Notes: a model not told the origin generated them from the letters alone. A DNA stretch of 64,000 nt from Phlyctochytrium arcticum (GCA_025602905.1 JAHLKI010000001.1:2666001-2730000), one strand, 5' to 3'. Counted from the first letter of the stretch, positions 10,170-22,396 are shown. Program-made: numbers and translations.

Positions 10170-12410
10170 ATGACTTTTCAACAATCCCTCTTTCGCGGCA
10201 TTCTATCCACATCACGACGGGTGACGGTTTGCCCCAAAGCTTTCCGTGCTGGGGGTTTACGACTTGCTTCAACCTCAAGCAACGGGTTGAAAGCTGCTGT
10301 GGTTGGCGTTCGACCCGGAGTCGCAAAGGGCGAGCTCAATATCGAAGATCTTAAGAGTAACCTTGCTCCAGCTGTTGTAGAGCATATTACAAAAGCCCTT
10401 AGGGCGACAGAATTTGAAGCCAAGAGCGGAGAATATCGTCTGTAAGTCGATCATAAACAAATGAAAGCGACATCTACTCATTATTCCTAGGCTTTTTAAT
10501 GTCGACGGAGCCCCTGCCCCAATTCTTAGCGTTGTAGGATTAGGAAAGGCATCTTCAGATCGTGGTAAAGATCATGATGGAGTTCGCAGCGCTGTAGGTC
10601 ATGTATAGTTTGAACCTAAGACATTTTGCTGACCTTTGATCACGTAGGCCGCCGCGGCATTGTCGTCACTCACTAAACTGGCCCCTAAGAAACCACTCTC
10701 TGTAGCTTTTGATAATTTGGGAAATAGTCAAGGTATGCTACAGCATTCCCCTGAACAGGATTCGCAACTAATGTTTCATTAGCGGCTGCGGAAGGCGCGA
10801 TCCTCAGTAGCTATCATTTTAGTCATTTCCACAAAGAGAAGCCGGGGCCAGTCTCGATATCTTTGCTTCGGGAAGACGAGCAATCAGCGGAATGGCAGAA
10901 GGGAGTCATCTGCGCCGAAGGTGAAATGGGACACATGAAGGATGGGAAGTTCCGGGATAAAATAACTAACGCGCGCCTTCACCAGCGCAAAACATTGCCC
11001 GAACGTTGATGGAAACACCCGGCAACCTGATGACACCATCAATCTTTTGTGACCGCGCTAATGAGCTTTTTGGGCAAGACCCAAAAGTGGAAGTCGTTGT
11101 TCGGGACGAGGCATGGGCACGCGAGCAAGAAATGGGCGCCTTTCTCAGTGTTGCACGAGGATCTGGGGAACCCCTCAAATTCCTTGAGTTGATTTATCGT
11201 GGAGGGGCTGAGGGAGAAGCCCCACTGGCGCTTGTTGGAAAAGGCGTAACTTTTGATTCAGGTACCCCCCACTATGAGATTTGATGCATTTTATATGGTC
11301 ACTAGACATCATTCAACCGCTAGGAGGTATATCGATCAAACCCTCCACAGACATGGCAATGATGAAGGGCGATATGGTAGTACATGCTTGTTGCTGGTAC
11401 GGATGTATACTAACGTCTGTATCTTAGGGTGGCGCAGCGTGCGTTTTAGGCTCCATGTCGGCAATAGCGCGATTGCAACCAGCAGTCAACGTCGTCGCCG
11501 TCATCCCATTGTGTGAGAACATGCCTTCTGGCAAGGCTACCAAGCCTGGAGACGTTGTTAGAGCTCGAAATGGCATGACGATCGAGGTTGACAACACGGA
11601 CGCAGAGGTAATTTTCCCACGTCGATATGTACAGTGAATGGTCTCTAAGTAGCGATACCAGGGCCGTTTGATCTTAGCTGATGCGTGAGTATACGGAACT
11701 CCCAAAATGGTTGAAGCGTCTCTAATTCCTGTGCTGAATAGAATTCATTACGTGTCAACCACCCATCAACCCCATACTGTTGTGGAATTGTCAACCCTCA
11801 CTGGCGCGATGGTAAAGGAAGCGGTCAGTGTTCGCGATGATTTTGGAACTCACTGGCTATGACAGGATGTTGCTCTGGGCGGAGGATTTGCCGGAGTATT
11901 CAGCACTTGTGACACCTTGTGGCAGAGGCTGGATCAGGCCGGCAAGGTCACCGGCGACCGATTCTGGCGAATGCCACTGGATTCAGTATACAGGAAACAG
12001 ATAAAGAGCAATGTTGCCGATCTCAAGAATGTTGGTGGTCGTTCAGCCGGCTCGTGCACAGCTGCTATCTTTCTTAAAGAGTTCATACCCACTGGCGATG
12101 GCAAAAGCGACGACTCGAAAGGTTCTGCCGCAACCGAGGAAGAGGCGAGACCTCTCGTACAGTTTGCGCACATAGGTATGGAGGGACGGTGTCACTGACC
12201 ACTAGCATTGTAATCTCATCGTTTCTTTTGCAGACATTGCTGGCGTCATGCATAACCGCAGTGGTGATAAGTATATCGGCGCGGGAATGACAGGTACTGT
12301 TCTGGCTGCGTCTCACACGTACAGTTTACTAATGCAAACGCGCGCGAATAGGGAGGCCGACACGAAGCATTGTCGAATTTGTGCAAGAGTTAGCAAATAC
12401 CAAAAACTAG
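10170..12410 (+). CDS. M17 leucyl aminopeptidase
   Basis: Twelve-exon model, 542 residues: 10170-10441, 10491-10593, 10648-10732, 10783-10920, 10986-11261, 11324-11376, 11428-11607, 11662-11684, 11742-11811, 11866-12175, 12234-12293, 12352-12410. The first 40 residues are Arg/Ser-rich without acids ([18 protein letters not shown]), a likely mitochondrial presequence. The C-terminal catalytic domain carries the family hallmarks: [10 protein letters not shown] with the metal-binding Lys and Asp, KGDMGGAA, the signature [13 protein letters not shown] assembled across two splice junctions, and LTGAM. It is a two-metal cytosolic-type aminopeptidase that removes N-terminal residues such as Leu, acting as a hexamer. 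Exon 8 is only 23 nt, and the tripartite [13 protein letters not shown] motif depends on it. Confidence 0.93.
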
Positions 12411-13206
12411 TTGCGACCCTATTTATTTTCTGTAGCTTTTCGATTGCCGTTTATCACAACAGCCTTCATTTGCAAATTTGGCTTCCTAAGGATAGAAGTG
12501 GAAGTTCCCGCATGTCTATTGTATTTGATCTTCAGTGAGAAGAGTTAGGAGGGATCTTTGGTTTCAGCCCTCTCCCTATTCCATCTCAATTTGGCCGAGA
12601 TCTGATGTGGCCAGCTACTGAAGCGAGGGGCACTTCTCATTACATGATAGATGGTGAGATCCACTGACCAGGAATCAAACACCCTTTACCGTTGGCGGAG
12701 AAATACAGAGATTGGGTATCATCCAAAATAAGATCCACGTCTCAGGATGAGCAGTACAATGATGTGTTCCCATTGCCACCATCCTCCCCTTGTAGCGTGG
12801 GAAAATTGGTCAGTAAAAACTTCATTGGAGGGGGTCGCAACGAAAATGGTCGAGTCACTTATAAGAGTTCTCAGGCAGGGTAAAGTAAGCAACGATTGCC
12901 GTCGACAATTTTCAGAAGTAGGAGGTAGAGCGGCCAAGGCAGGGGGCATGGGAAGAGTCAAAGGCAGAACGGATCTCTGTCAAGCGTATATAATGGCCAT
13001 CAGGATAGCGGATACAAACAGAAGGCTACGAAAAGCGGAAACGAACGGTATTGAGTCTGCACGACATAAGGTATAAGCCACTGTCACTTGCGGATTGTCA
13101 AAGTTCGTCTCCCAACAATTCCTCCTGGTGAGGCTGCGCCACGCGTTGTACCAAATTCCACCAAACGGAGATCGAGCCTGGCAAGCAACGGGTCAAGCTT
13201 TACACC
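12411..13206. other. 800-bp interval without a supportable gene
   Basis: Frames of 80-110 codons occur on both strands (12719-12961 minus, 12747-13076 plus), but neither shows a recognisable domain. A TATATAAT-like word sits near 12990 before the FET gene. Confidence 0.4.
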
Positions 13207-14878
13207 ATGGCTGACAAGGAGGCTACCAATCCCGCTGCGGGTAGTGCTCAAGGGCACGATGCCAGGTAAGATATGCTTCCCGAGATCAAGCAGTTTTCGC
13301 AAGGGCTAAAGTCATCAACGACAGTGCTACTCAACAGCAAGATCAATCATATGCCGGCTACGACACTCAAGCTTACTACGACTGGTACGCACAACAGCAG
13401 GCATCTGGGGCTGGAGGAGCGAATGCTGGTGCCTATGACTACTATGGTACCGCTGGAGGAGCAGCTGCCGATGGTAATTTGCGTTGCAAGTGTGCTACTT
13501 TGGTTTGGTTTCTGACAACGGGACTTGTAGGCAAGGCGGCAAGTCAACAACAGCAGTACACGGCGGACCCCTACCAACAGCAATCAAGCCATGCGTCCTC
13601 AGGTGGTGGAGGTGGTAGCTACGGACGGGGCGACTATGGAAGCGGCCGGGGAGGTGATCGCGGAGACAACCAATCTGGTGGCCGATCGGATTACGGATCG
13701 TCTTCCCGTGGGGGATATGATAGGAACGCCTCCAGGGGCGGATACGAAGAGCCCGTGCTCACAAGTGGTAAGTACCTGTTTTGGCCCTGGCCCGGCTTTT
13801 TCCTGACTCTCTTCTAGATGGAAAGTCGCTCAGCCCCGATACCATTTACATCACTGGCTTGTCAAAGTCTGTAACAGAAGCCAAGTTGATTGAACATTTT
13901 GGAAGTATTGGGATTATCAAGGTAGACATCACCTTACATATTGCTTGACCGATTACTGCTAATAAGCCATTCAAAGACGGACAAGAAGTTAATGAAGCCC
14001 AAGGTGTGGTTGTATATGGACAAGATGACGGGTTACCCGAAGGGTGATGCCACTGTTACATACGAGGATCCACACTCTTGCGATGGTGCTATCAACTGGT
14101 TTCATGGTAAGTTACTTGTCTATGATACCACTCAGACTATATATCGACTCTCTTCCCTCAGGAAAGGAATTTGAAGGAACCAAACTGAAAGTCGAGCGTG
14201 CGGAACAAAAGGCCCCTCCACCAGGAGGATGGGCCGGACGAGGACGCGGCCGTGGGGGTGGAGGTCGTGGAGGTGGCGCTGGGCGTGGTGCACCTCGCGA
14301 GGGTGACTGGGCTTGCAGGTTAGATACCTTTAGACTTGATCTCATGATATGTTTACTGATTGACATCTTAGTTGTGGAAACTCTAACTTTGCATCCCGTT
14401 TTGAGTGCCATCGTTGTCACGCGCCCAAACCCGGTGGTGGTGCGGGTGCTGGAGGTGGCTACGGACGAGGTGGCGGTGGCGGCGGTGGTTACCAGGGTCG
14501 ACCAGAGGACTGGATGTGCCCGTAAGTGCTAACGCTCTCCATCTCTATTTCTCTTCATGATTTGCTAACACTTTTCCTTTATCCAGTTGTGGGAATTCCA
14601 ATTTCGCACGACGTGATGTTTGCAATAAATGCCAAGCTCCCAAGCCTTCTAGTGGCGGCGGTGCAGGAGGGGGCGGCGGATACGACAATGGAAGCCGGGG
14701 TGGAGGCTCACGTTACGAGCGGGATGGAGGTCGAGGTGGAGGTGGCTATGGCGACCGTGATGGTGGCCGAGGCGGTTACGGCGACCGAGATGGCGGGCGA
14801 GGTTACGGTGGAAGCGGCCAGGACCGTGGTGATCAACGATCGGATTCTCGGCGAGATCGACGTGACAGGCCCTATTAA
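13207..14878 (+). CDS. FET-family RNA-binding protein (FUS/EWS/TAF15-like)
   Basis: Eight-exon model (13207-13265, 13325-13473, 13531-13767, 13818-13921, 13977-14106, 14162-14318, 14372-14521, 14587-14878), 425 residues. Order of domains: a Gln/Tyr/Gly/Ser-rich low-complexity N-terminus with an RGG patch (1-145); an RRM (about 149-235) containing GIIKTDKK and GDATVTYEDPHSCDGAI, close to FUS; RGG; a RanBP2-type zinc finger (about 276-300, WACSCGNSNFASRFEC-HRC); a second finger (about 327-350, WMCPCGNSNFARRDVC-NKC); RGG; and the C-terminus RRDRRDRPY, a PY nuclear localisation signal read by transportin in FUS. It binds RNA and transcription complexes and is probably able to phase-separate. The RRM alignment also fixes the exon 4/5 junction. 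Confidence 0.92.
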
Positions 14879-15084
14879 TTTCTCTCAACCATTGTAACTA
14901 CTGTGAGGAACAACATCAATATGGGTGCACTATTATTACATTTTGCCGCATAGTCAAAGCGCATGATAATGAGCAATAAATAGGAGGGGGGTTGCACGTA
15001 GCGACTACGCTAAAAGAAATACAAGCTTCAGTGGGGGTGTATGCGTTTGCAGTAACAGGTAATTGAGCGGTCAAGAGAAACATC

Positions 15085-16804
15085 TCAACGAGGTATGCAT
15101 ACAGTTTCGCCTATATGCGAAGTAAAGACGTTCTTCTCCTCCAGTCCACGACGAATGCGGGCTTCTTCCAAATGCTTTGGCGGATCCAAATAATGTTCGT
15201 CAGACATCATGAAGGTACCCCAGTGCACGCCAATAGAAAAGCTTGCTCCTAGGTCTGTGTGGATTTGACACGCCTCATCGGGGTCAACGTGCTGGTGCTG
15301 AAGGAACCATCTTGGCTCGTAAGCTCCAATAGCTAAAAAGTCATTGGGTTAGCGATCAGTATTCCTGGCGAGCAACAATATACTTACGTAGCGCGGCTAA
15401 TGTGATTGGACCAAATTTTTCTCCAATCTCTTTGAAAGCTGAGCAATATCCAGTATCGCCACAATGAAAAAAGGAGCTTGTCGCTCCTTGAACCACAAAA
15501 GAACACCAGAGTGTCCGGTTAACATCGAAAAAGTGTCGGCCACTCCAGTGCTGGATTGGCGTGCCAGTAATGACAAGTTCTGAGGCGGGACGATGGTGTG
15601 CCGATAAAGGATCTTCTTCGCTGGCTGGGCGGACGTACGTATATGATTGCCACCAGTCAAGTTCCACGAGCTGAGAAGCAAATGAGTATCGCGTCCTGAG
15701 CCAAACGTTTTAGGGATTCTTACGTTGGTAACTCCATGGGAATTGAACCACTCTTTCAAGCCGATAGGGATGAACCATTTGACGGAATTTCCGAGCTCTT
15801 TTACAACAGCTCGATCTGTATTGATGTCGTTAGATTGCAATCCATTTGGCCAGGCCGAAGTATGAATAACTGACCAAGATGATCATAATGATCGTGTGAA
15901 ACGAGTACGACATCAATCTTGGGTAGGTCGGCCAACTTGCAGGGAGGCGGTCTCAAACGCTTAGGTCCGAACCATTCACCAATGGTTCGCGAGCTGTACG
16001 TAACATTGTTCAGCTATAGTTCATGGCATTGGGTGTGTGGACTGATCCCACCTGAATATGGGATCCGTCAAGATGTTGAAGCCATCCATCTGAACGAGAC
16101 ATGTTGATTGTCCTATCCAGAACAGTCAGTAATTATTCCAGAATGATCAGAACTAGACTTTACCAAACCAAGTGACGCTCATCAAGGGGCGGTCCTTGGC
16201 CACGGGAGGTACCCCGACCCAAGATGCACCAAGATCAGTCACGATTTCTTCAGGATTATGGAAATTGCTAAGCAGTTGCCAGTTTGGCTGAACAACAGGT
16301 AATGTTTGTTCCAGAACCTACTCACAACACATTAGGAGCAGGGTGGCGACATGGGGCGACTAACCAAACCTTTTGGTCTTTTGGAACCCCATTTCGGTTG
16401 TTTCGCGTCATTTGCCAGCGCACATATTCCCACAAATTAGTAGCATTTTTGTCTCGCCATTCCAGAAAAGGATTTACAAAACGACCCGCGAAGCGGAGCG
16501 ATGTGTACAATTTCTGCCTCCACTGGGTCGATCTTGATATTGCCACAGACTGTCGCGTTTCCTCCGGGTCTACAGAGGCAAGTCCCTGCTCCTCCTCTTG
16601 CTCTTCACTATTCTCCACCTCGTCCAGTTCCTTGAGCTCCCCATCGACAAATTCCCAGTGTCGTTCTATTGCGCGGCGTCGATGCCGACGGTGCCACAGC
16701 CAGCGACCTTGCTCAAACAGAAGCACCCCTCCCAAGAACATGATCGGAAAAACCACGACATGATAGATCCGTGGTCCTCCTCGAGGCACCAAGCTTTGCA
16801 ACAT
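15085..16804 (-). CDS. NAPE-hydrolysing phospholipase D (metallo-beta-lactamase fold)
   Basis: Eight-exon model (16804-16370, 16317-16243, 16195-16165, 16112-16052, 15993-15875, 15815-15724, 15670-15388, 15332-15085), 447 residues. A hydrophobic segment at 13-30 near the N-terminus may anchor it in a membrane, followed by an acidic linker. The catalytic domain keeps the zinc motif H234-x-H236-x-D238-H239 (SHDHYDHLD), the IQHWSGR histidine, GDTGYC and the late HWGTF histidine, all as in NAPE-PLD. It releases N-acylethanolamines from N-acyl-phosphatidylethanolamine. Between 16243 and 16195 the reading frame only continues if a 47-nt GTGACT...CAAG intron is removed; a sequencing slip is the alternative. 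Confidence 0.88.
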
Positions 16805-17156
16805 TCGATTCGGCGAGTTCGATCCTTTGCTGAAAATTCGGGTGTCTTGAACCAAAGGATAATACTGGGAGCTTCCCTACAACTCTTCCGATAGACTCTT
16901 CACGGTGGGAGGTTGGATCCTGGTAACTTCTGTATATAGCTTGTTAGCTGCCAAATGTCAAGAATGTCAAGAAATGTCAAAACTTGCGAAAATTCCGAAT
17001 GACCGAGGTGACGGGCATGGGCGGCACGGTCGTGGAAACAACTGGCCACTTTATTCCAAAAAGGATAAATGGAAAATCTGGAACTTGCGGTGAAATTGTG
17101 AGGTGAGCAACGCCGAATTCTGGACAAAACTTGAACGAAGATCGCAGCTTTCCCGT

Positions 17157-17939
17157 ATGACTTCCATCGACGATCTGGATCTTCCCCGTTCCATTCTGAA
17201 CAGAGTGATTAAAAACTCGGTAAGAACTTTGGTTGCACTTCAACAACCTCATTAGACTGACTAGGCCGAAGCTACCGGAAGGTGCGCAAGTCCAGAAAGA
17301 GGCCAAGGCCGCCATGACAAAAGCCTGCACAGGTTGCTCAACAGAAACGTCGACGAATTCTTTATGCGTTCCGAGTGTCCTAATGATTCTGCGTGTGCTA
17401 GTGTTTATCAACTACTTGACCGCGGCAGCTCTCGATGTGACCAAGCAAAATGATCGAAAATCCCTAAACGCCAACGATATCCTCAAGGCATTAACAATAT
17501 TAGAGTTTGATGCGTTTCTACCAACTGTCAAAGGAGCCGTCGAAGGTACGCGACTTGAATCATTTCTGTCAAAAAAGACCGGTAAACTTAGCAAGTTTCG
17601 CCAGATTTCCAACTCCGGATAAAAACAAAGCGGCAAGAGTATAAGCGCAACTTCAAAGAAAAGCAGCGGACGACGGATTCAGCTGGGGAAGGGGCTGCGG
17701 ATACCGATAAGCTAGCGAATGCGACCGGCGATGTTGCAGATGAAGAAGGCGGGGTACTACAGAGCCGAGAGGATGACGAACAGGATGAGATGGATACGGA
17801 GATGGACCAGGCCGAATCTCAAGATATTCCACATAAAAGAAAACCCGTGTCAAGTCATCAATCATCAGTTAATTCAATAAAAAGGGCTAGAGTAGACGGA
17901 GAAGAGGGAGAAGGGGCACATTCAGGCAGCGAAATATAG
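17157..17939 (+). CDS. DPB4: DNA polymerase epsilon subunit DPB4/POLE3
   Basis: Four-exon model (17157-17219, 17272-17332, 17402-17545, 17605-17939), 200 residues. An H2B/NF-YB-like histone fold fills about 8-100, starting DLDLPRSILNRVIKNSLPEG and continuing through VQKEAKAAMTKACTVFINYL and SLNANDILKAL, as in POLE3. The C-terminal half is highly charged and acidic (DDEQDEMDTEMDQ) with a basic KRKP segment, typical of Dpb4 tails. It pairs with a Dpb3/POLE4 histone-fold partner in polymerase epsilon and in ISW2/CHRAC chromatin remodellers. Exon 2 uses an AAG acceptor (17271), chosen because it restores the family sequence. Confidence 0.9.
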
Positions 17940-18072
17940 AATCGAAATTATTTCGAAAACAAATTGAATTTTCAGTTTATTAGAAGCTTCAGTTTCTATT
18001 CAAAAATAATTCGTAGAATCAGAATATCATCAAAATAATTTACAAAGCCGTTTACGACCTAATGCACAGAAG

Positions 18073-18942
18073 TTACAGACTTGTCTTCACCGTTCCCTCG
18101 GATCCCTCCGAGTCAGTCAAAGTGTCACCCCAAAATGCCCAATTGTACTGTAGGCCGTGCTTTAAGTGCTTAGCGTCCCCATTTAAAACCATCTCCCATT
18201 TGCCCCCAAGTTTCCTCGTCCCATCCTTGGCCTCCTGTCGCTCAAAGCGCCCTAGTGTGGCAACGCCACATGTTATTCCAGCCGTTCGAGATCCAAGCAA
18301 TCCTCGCCCAGCAGCAATTTGAACAGCAGCATGTGTTACAAGTAGAATCTCGACGCTTTCGGGTTCATCAGCGCCATTCATCTCCGGACTTGTTTCCACA
18401 TACTGTATTATCCGCTCGATGGTCCATTTTACCCTCTCGTGGATTTCATCTTGGGTCTCCCAACGTGTGCCACTTGTCCATTGTGGAGGATATGATGTAT
18501 CAATCATTCCACCAAAGAGGGTATCTAAAACTTCGACTGTGGGTGCTTTTGGCGGTGGGACAGCCTTGAGGTCAATTTCTGCAACTCCCTCGGCACCCTC
18601 CTCCCTAGTTTCAGTGTATCCGTGTTCTTGGGCTGCCACAGGATTGTCCTTGTAGTATATGTTGAACCATTCCCCTAGCCCTGGTTCTATCTTAACTCGA
18701 ACACCTCGTTCCCGCACAAAAGGTTCTATTGTTTGTAGACATCGAGAGAACGGGGAGCTGAAGACGTGGGTGATGGACTTGTGGACGGTAAGAAGATGAG
18801 AGGAAAGCTGAGACGCTTGGGAGAAGCCTTCTGCGGCCAGTGGGGGATCCTTTGGCAAACCAGTCGGCGAAATGAACGTCTTTGTCAGAAAGTCCTGCCG
18901 TGTTCCGTGACGGGCAATGTGCACCGTTCTCACTCGTGGCAT
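18073..18942 (-). CDS. Histidine phosphatase family, Tfc7/tau55-like
   Basis: Single exon, 289 residues. The N-terminus VHIARHGTRQDF carries the catalytic RHG motif (His12), a second Arg lies in SSPFSRCLQT, and LLVTHAAV supplies the second catalytic His, so the phosphatase site is intact. The combination of RHGxRxDF, an SYPPQW-type insert and the C-terminal end LQYNWAFWG resembles the fungal Tfc7 (TFIIIC tau55) and YNL108C proteins rather than glycolytic mutase. In yeast Tfc7 links TFIIIC to metabolism at RNA polymerase III genes. Whether this copy joins TFIIIC or is a stand-alone phosphatase cannot be told from sequence. It has an Arg at the start (MPRVRT), giving no signal peptide. Confidence 0.8.
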   Translation of the reverse strand: MPRVRTVHIARHGTRQDFLTKTFISPTGLPKDPPLAAEGFSQASQLSSHLLTVHKSITHVFSSPFSRCLQTIEPFVRERGVRVKIEPGLGEWFNIYYKDNPVAAQEHGYTETREEGAEGVAEIDLKAVPPPKAPTVEVLDTLFGGMIDTSYPPQWTSGTRWETQDEIHERVKWTIERIIQYVETSPEMNGADEPESVEILLVTHAAVQIAAGRGLLGSRTAGITCGVATLGRFERQEAKDGTRKLGGKWEMVLNGDAKHLKHGLQYNWAFWGDTLTDSEGSEGTVKTSL

Positions 18943-19226
18943 ATCTTGAGCAGCTTGGTATTAAGAGTAGTTTTTTGCTGCTAGGGACAATGTAGTGTAG
19001 CGGGTTTCTTGCAGGATGCTTTGGGGGATTCTATCAGGATCCAAAATGCAGTTCAAAGATTCAAATTCATATTCAAGGTCATTCCCCAAGTTCCGCCAGC
19101 TAAGCCGCTCAATCGTGTCACTGTCATCAACGATTCCGACGATTCGGGATTTTGAACTTTGGCAAAATTGCGAATGCTCAAAAGCTCTGAACCATTTATA
19201 CCGACAGACGTGGGGATTTCAGCAAA

Positions 19227-20151
19227 ATGTTGAAGGCGGTGATGATATTCAACAACCACGGGAAGCCACGGCTTATGCAGTGGTATCAGCAAATGGTGCT
19301 TACTCGACCAAATTTCCAATTCTATAAAACGCTCATGAACGATCTTGCAGGACGTCAAAGCACAACAAGATATGTTGAAGGAGATTTTCCGTTTGGTGTG
19401 CAAGCGGTAGGAAGACTAGTTCAGATCGCTTCCGTCACGTCCAATTCCTGATGGCGAGCGTAGACCGGATCATGTGTGCAACTTTTTGGAAGGCAGCGCT
19501 CTCCTTGGCGGACAAGACACAAAGATAATATATAGGGTACGTGGAAGAGCAATGTACGTCTTGAAGGAGAAGAAGTGTTCTAACTCAACATTTCGTAATA
19601 GCATTATGCTAGTGAGTGGCCCTTCAAAAGAATCTTACGCGAATCAGGTTCTCACGCAGCGATGCCCTTGTTTTTGCAGCGCTGTATTTTGTTTTCGTAG
19701 TTGATTCTTCCGAGAGTGAGCTTGGTAAGGCGAGTCCGAATAGTTCCTTTATTAGTTGCTGATAACCGTCTGTGGCAGGTATTCTCGACTTGATACAGGT
19801 CAGCTCTTAGATGTTTGCCTGCAAACGGTCACACATTTGTTGATTTCGAGCTATCCAGGTCTTTGTAGAGTCGTTGGACAAGATTTTTACGAATGTTTGC
19901 GAGCTGGATTTGATCTTTCGACCTGACGAGGTACGTTGGTTTTGGGCCCGTGATGAAGTCACGTACCTATTCTCTGAATTTATAGATATCGCAAATGCTT
20001 TCAGAGGTCATATCGGGAGGACTGGTCAGTTCACGCAGTTCTGCTGCATGCACAAAGATGAGCACTAAAAGCTTTGGCTTAGGTGTTGGAAACAAATATT
20101 CACGATATCGTCACAATGAGTGGAGTGAGGAAAGCCCAAGCTGTGCGGTGA
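19227..20151 (+). CDS. AP-3 complex small subunit sigma
   Basis: Nine-exon model (19227-19295, 19351-19406, 19464-19536, 19602-19611, 19680-19724, 19779-19798, 19859-19930, 19986-20024, 20083-20151), 150 residues. It opens MLKAVMIFNNHGKPRLMQ and contains VCNFLEGSALLGG, HYATLYFVFVVDSSESELG, VCELDLIF and ISGGLVLETN, matching AP-3 sigma almost without gaps. It is the small chain of the AP-3 adaptor that sorts cargo from endosomes to vacuole/lysosome. It ends about 40 residues earlier than human AP3S1, lacking the variable tail. Exon 4 is 10 nt and exon 6 is 20 nt; both are needed to keep the frame. The first donor is GTGCTT, less standard than the rest. Confidence 0.93.
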
Positions 20152-20305
20152 CGCGTACGATTTTGTTCTCCAGACAGTTTTACCCCCCCTTCTCCTCCAT
20201 CAATGTACATTCATATTCCACAACAACTAATTATTACATTTTATACCATGAGAATAAGTAGCAGCACATTAATAGCGATGAGTCGACGACCAGTCCATAA
20301 GAGAT

Positions 20306-22242
20306 TCAAAGGAGAACCAGCCCCATATCTTGTGGTTGCAGGGCGGAACAACGATAGTTGTAGAGATAGTAATGTAGGTTGCCATCACCTCGCCCAAATT
20401 TGAGCTCATCGATGAAACCCATGTTTTGCATCAGATCGAGACAGTTGAAGACGTCAAAGCTCTCCTACAGGTGAATAGAAGGGTCAACATAAGGTAAGGC
20501 AAAAGCAAACGGTACATGTTTACCTTTCTCGCCAGGATCAGTGCGTCTTTCAATAGCGTTTCCAGTCGTTTCTTGTCCTCGCCCAGATCCTTTGGCGCAT
20601 AGTAAAACAAATACGCCGCGTTGATGTGTTTATGAGTAGGGTTTCCAATCACTGTAGATGGCAGAGAGTAGAAGGATGCGAAATCTGTGACGTTCTTGTT
20701 TGCATCCTAAAATATCAGCAAAATTAGCGGAATCCAACTGTCTCGTAATTGAAAGGGAACACACCTCGGCAACATAGCTATACACCACTTTGGCAATGGG
20801 TAACATCCAGTGGCGCACTTCGTCTTCCGAGAAGTGTGGTGCCATTGGGAATCGTTTCAGGTAAGAGTTTAGCAACTTTGTTACAGATGGAACATCATTG
20901 GCCACCATTTGTCGCAAGCCAGGGGTTGCAGTGACCTATTCAACTCTCAATTAATTTCCACAATTTTACCGCACGACAGCAGCTGTTGTCCCATTAAGCT
21001 TACCTCCGGTAGCTTGTACAGTCGAATAGTGCGTGCCATGGTCATGTTACGGCCCAAGTGGGAGAAACCCGTCTCAATCAACTTCTTGGGGTTCAGAGAC
21101 CGATGGTAGTATCTAAATAACTTTTAATTGGGCGGGCGGGAGAATGCTTGAGCGTATGATGCTTACCGGCAAGTAGTTACCGGTGTTGGCAGGTACACCC
21201 CAGCAGTGAATGTCGCCTGGAAGATTCCCTCCAGATTAACGCGTCTTGTCACTTCCTTGATGAGCACAGGCGCAAGTCGCTTAGCTCGTAGCTTTTTGTG
21301 CACACAGAGAAAGTTGATCTCAACCAAACGTTGCTGGCTGGATGAATGTTAGGTCAGCACAAACACTCTCTGCGGTCTGTTACAGGAGCTTACTGAGTGG
21401 TGATACGCAAATCCGCAGGGATGCCACTGATAAATGCAACAAGTTTCTTGTTGGATACCACGCGTACTCCGATATGCCACACCTTCTTCCATCCTGGGGG
21501 TTGCAACGCCCTATAAGAAAGGACCGTAAGATAATCCGGTCCACTTGCAGGGAGGAACATTTAGCTCGTACCACTTCAGAAATTCGGCAGAGTAATCAAA
21601 TCTAAACATGGCATCATCATCTTCCACATAGTTGAGTGACAAGAGCTCGTAAAGCTCCTTGATTTGAGCGCCGTCCTCAATATCAATCAGAACCCATTCA
21701 AAGTCCTTCGGGAGGGGGTAGGGCTCGGTACGAAGTTCCTCGGGTTTCTTGTCGGCCTCGATTGGGCCGTTTTCCTCGATAGTCTCATCTGATGATCACC
21801 GGTTACAGTCTATTCTTTGGAATGCGACCAACACTTGGCACGTACCAACTCGTGGAACAGGCTGTGTCTTCCAGAACTTGTAAGAGTCCATGTTCTTTGG
21901 GCTTTTACGTTGCTTTTGGTCATTGTTTGTTAGACGTTGGAGTAGATCTACTTTCGCGACCTGAACCCATCTCGATTAATACCAACCTCACAAACACATG
22001 GATGCAAACCAGCGCACCTTCTTCATAACTTCTTCAATCTGCTTCTGTAATGCAGAGTCCTTGGCTACCACTGCAGCCGCAGTTTCTCCACTGCCTGCTG
22101 CATCTTCAGTCACTTGAACCTTCTTTCCCTTCTTCTTTTTTGACTTTGAAGATCCCGGCTTAGCGGCGGCTTCTGCTGTCTGCTGGGGCTGTTTTGCGGG
22201 TTCCTCGATATTATCGACAGGCTTGGATTCGGAAGCCATCAT
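20306..22242 (-). CDS. NMT1: Glycylpeptide N-myristoyltransferase
   Basis: Nine-exon model (22242-22018, 21960-21846, 21788-21572, 21510-21394, 21337-21167, 21112-21004, 20935-20765, 20706-20524, 20464-20306), 488 residues. The N-terminus is Lys-rich (KSKKKKGKK), which in animal NMT targets ribosomes. Family signatures follow: [65 protein letters not shown], the P-loop-like [12 protein letters not shown], and KFGRGDGNL near the end. It transfers myristate from myristoyl-CoA to N-terminal Gly of proteins. The carboxylate terminus used as catalytic base is at the expected place (MGLVLL). Its promoter is shared with PCC1. Confidence 0.95.
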
Positions 22243-22396
22243 GCCAGGCTCGATGCTCGCAAATGTACTCGGTCAAATTCTTGACGGAATTCCTGGGAGT
22301 GAGCTCGATCGAGTTCCAAGTGGCTTGAGTTGAACAACCATTTGGCACTTTCGACATCCGCTTTCGACGACGAATTGTCAAGAAACCACACTCAAA
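22243..22396. promoter_or_regulatory. Bidirectional promoter, NMT/PCC1
   Basis: 154 bp between the divergent NMT and PCC1 start codons; no other sequence is available for either promoter unless the genes have upstream exons. Confidence 0.5.

Noticed and set aside
16790..16830. GAGTTCGATCCTTTG as a tRNA B-box
   Set aside because: It lies within the NAPE-PLD coding region and has no matching A box or acceptor stem.
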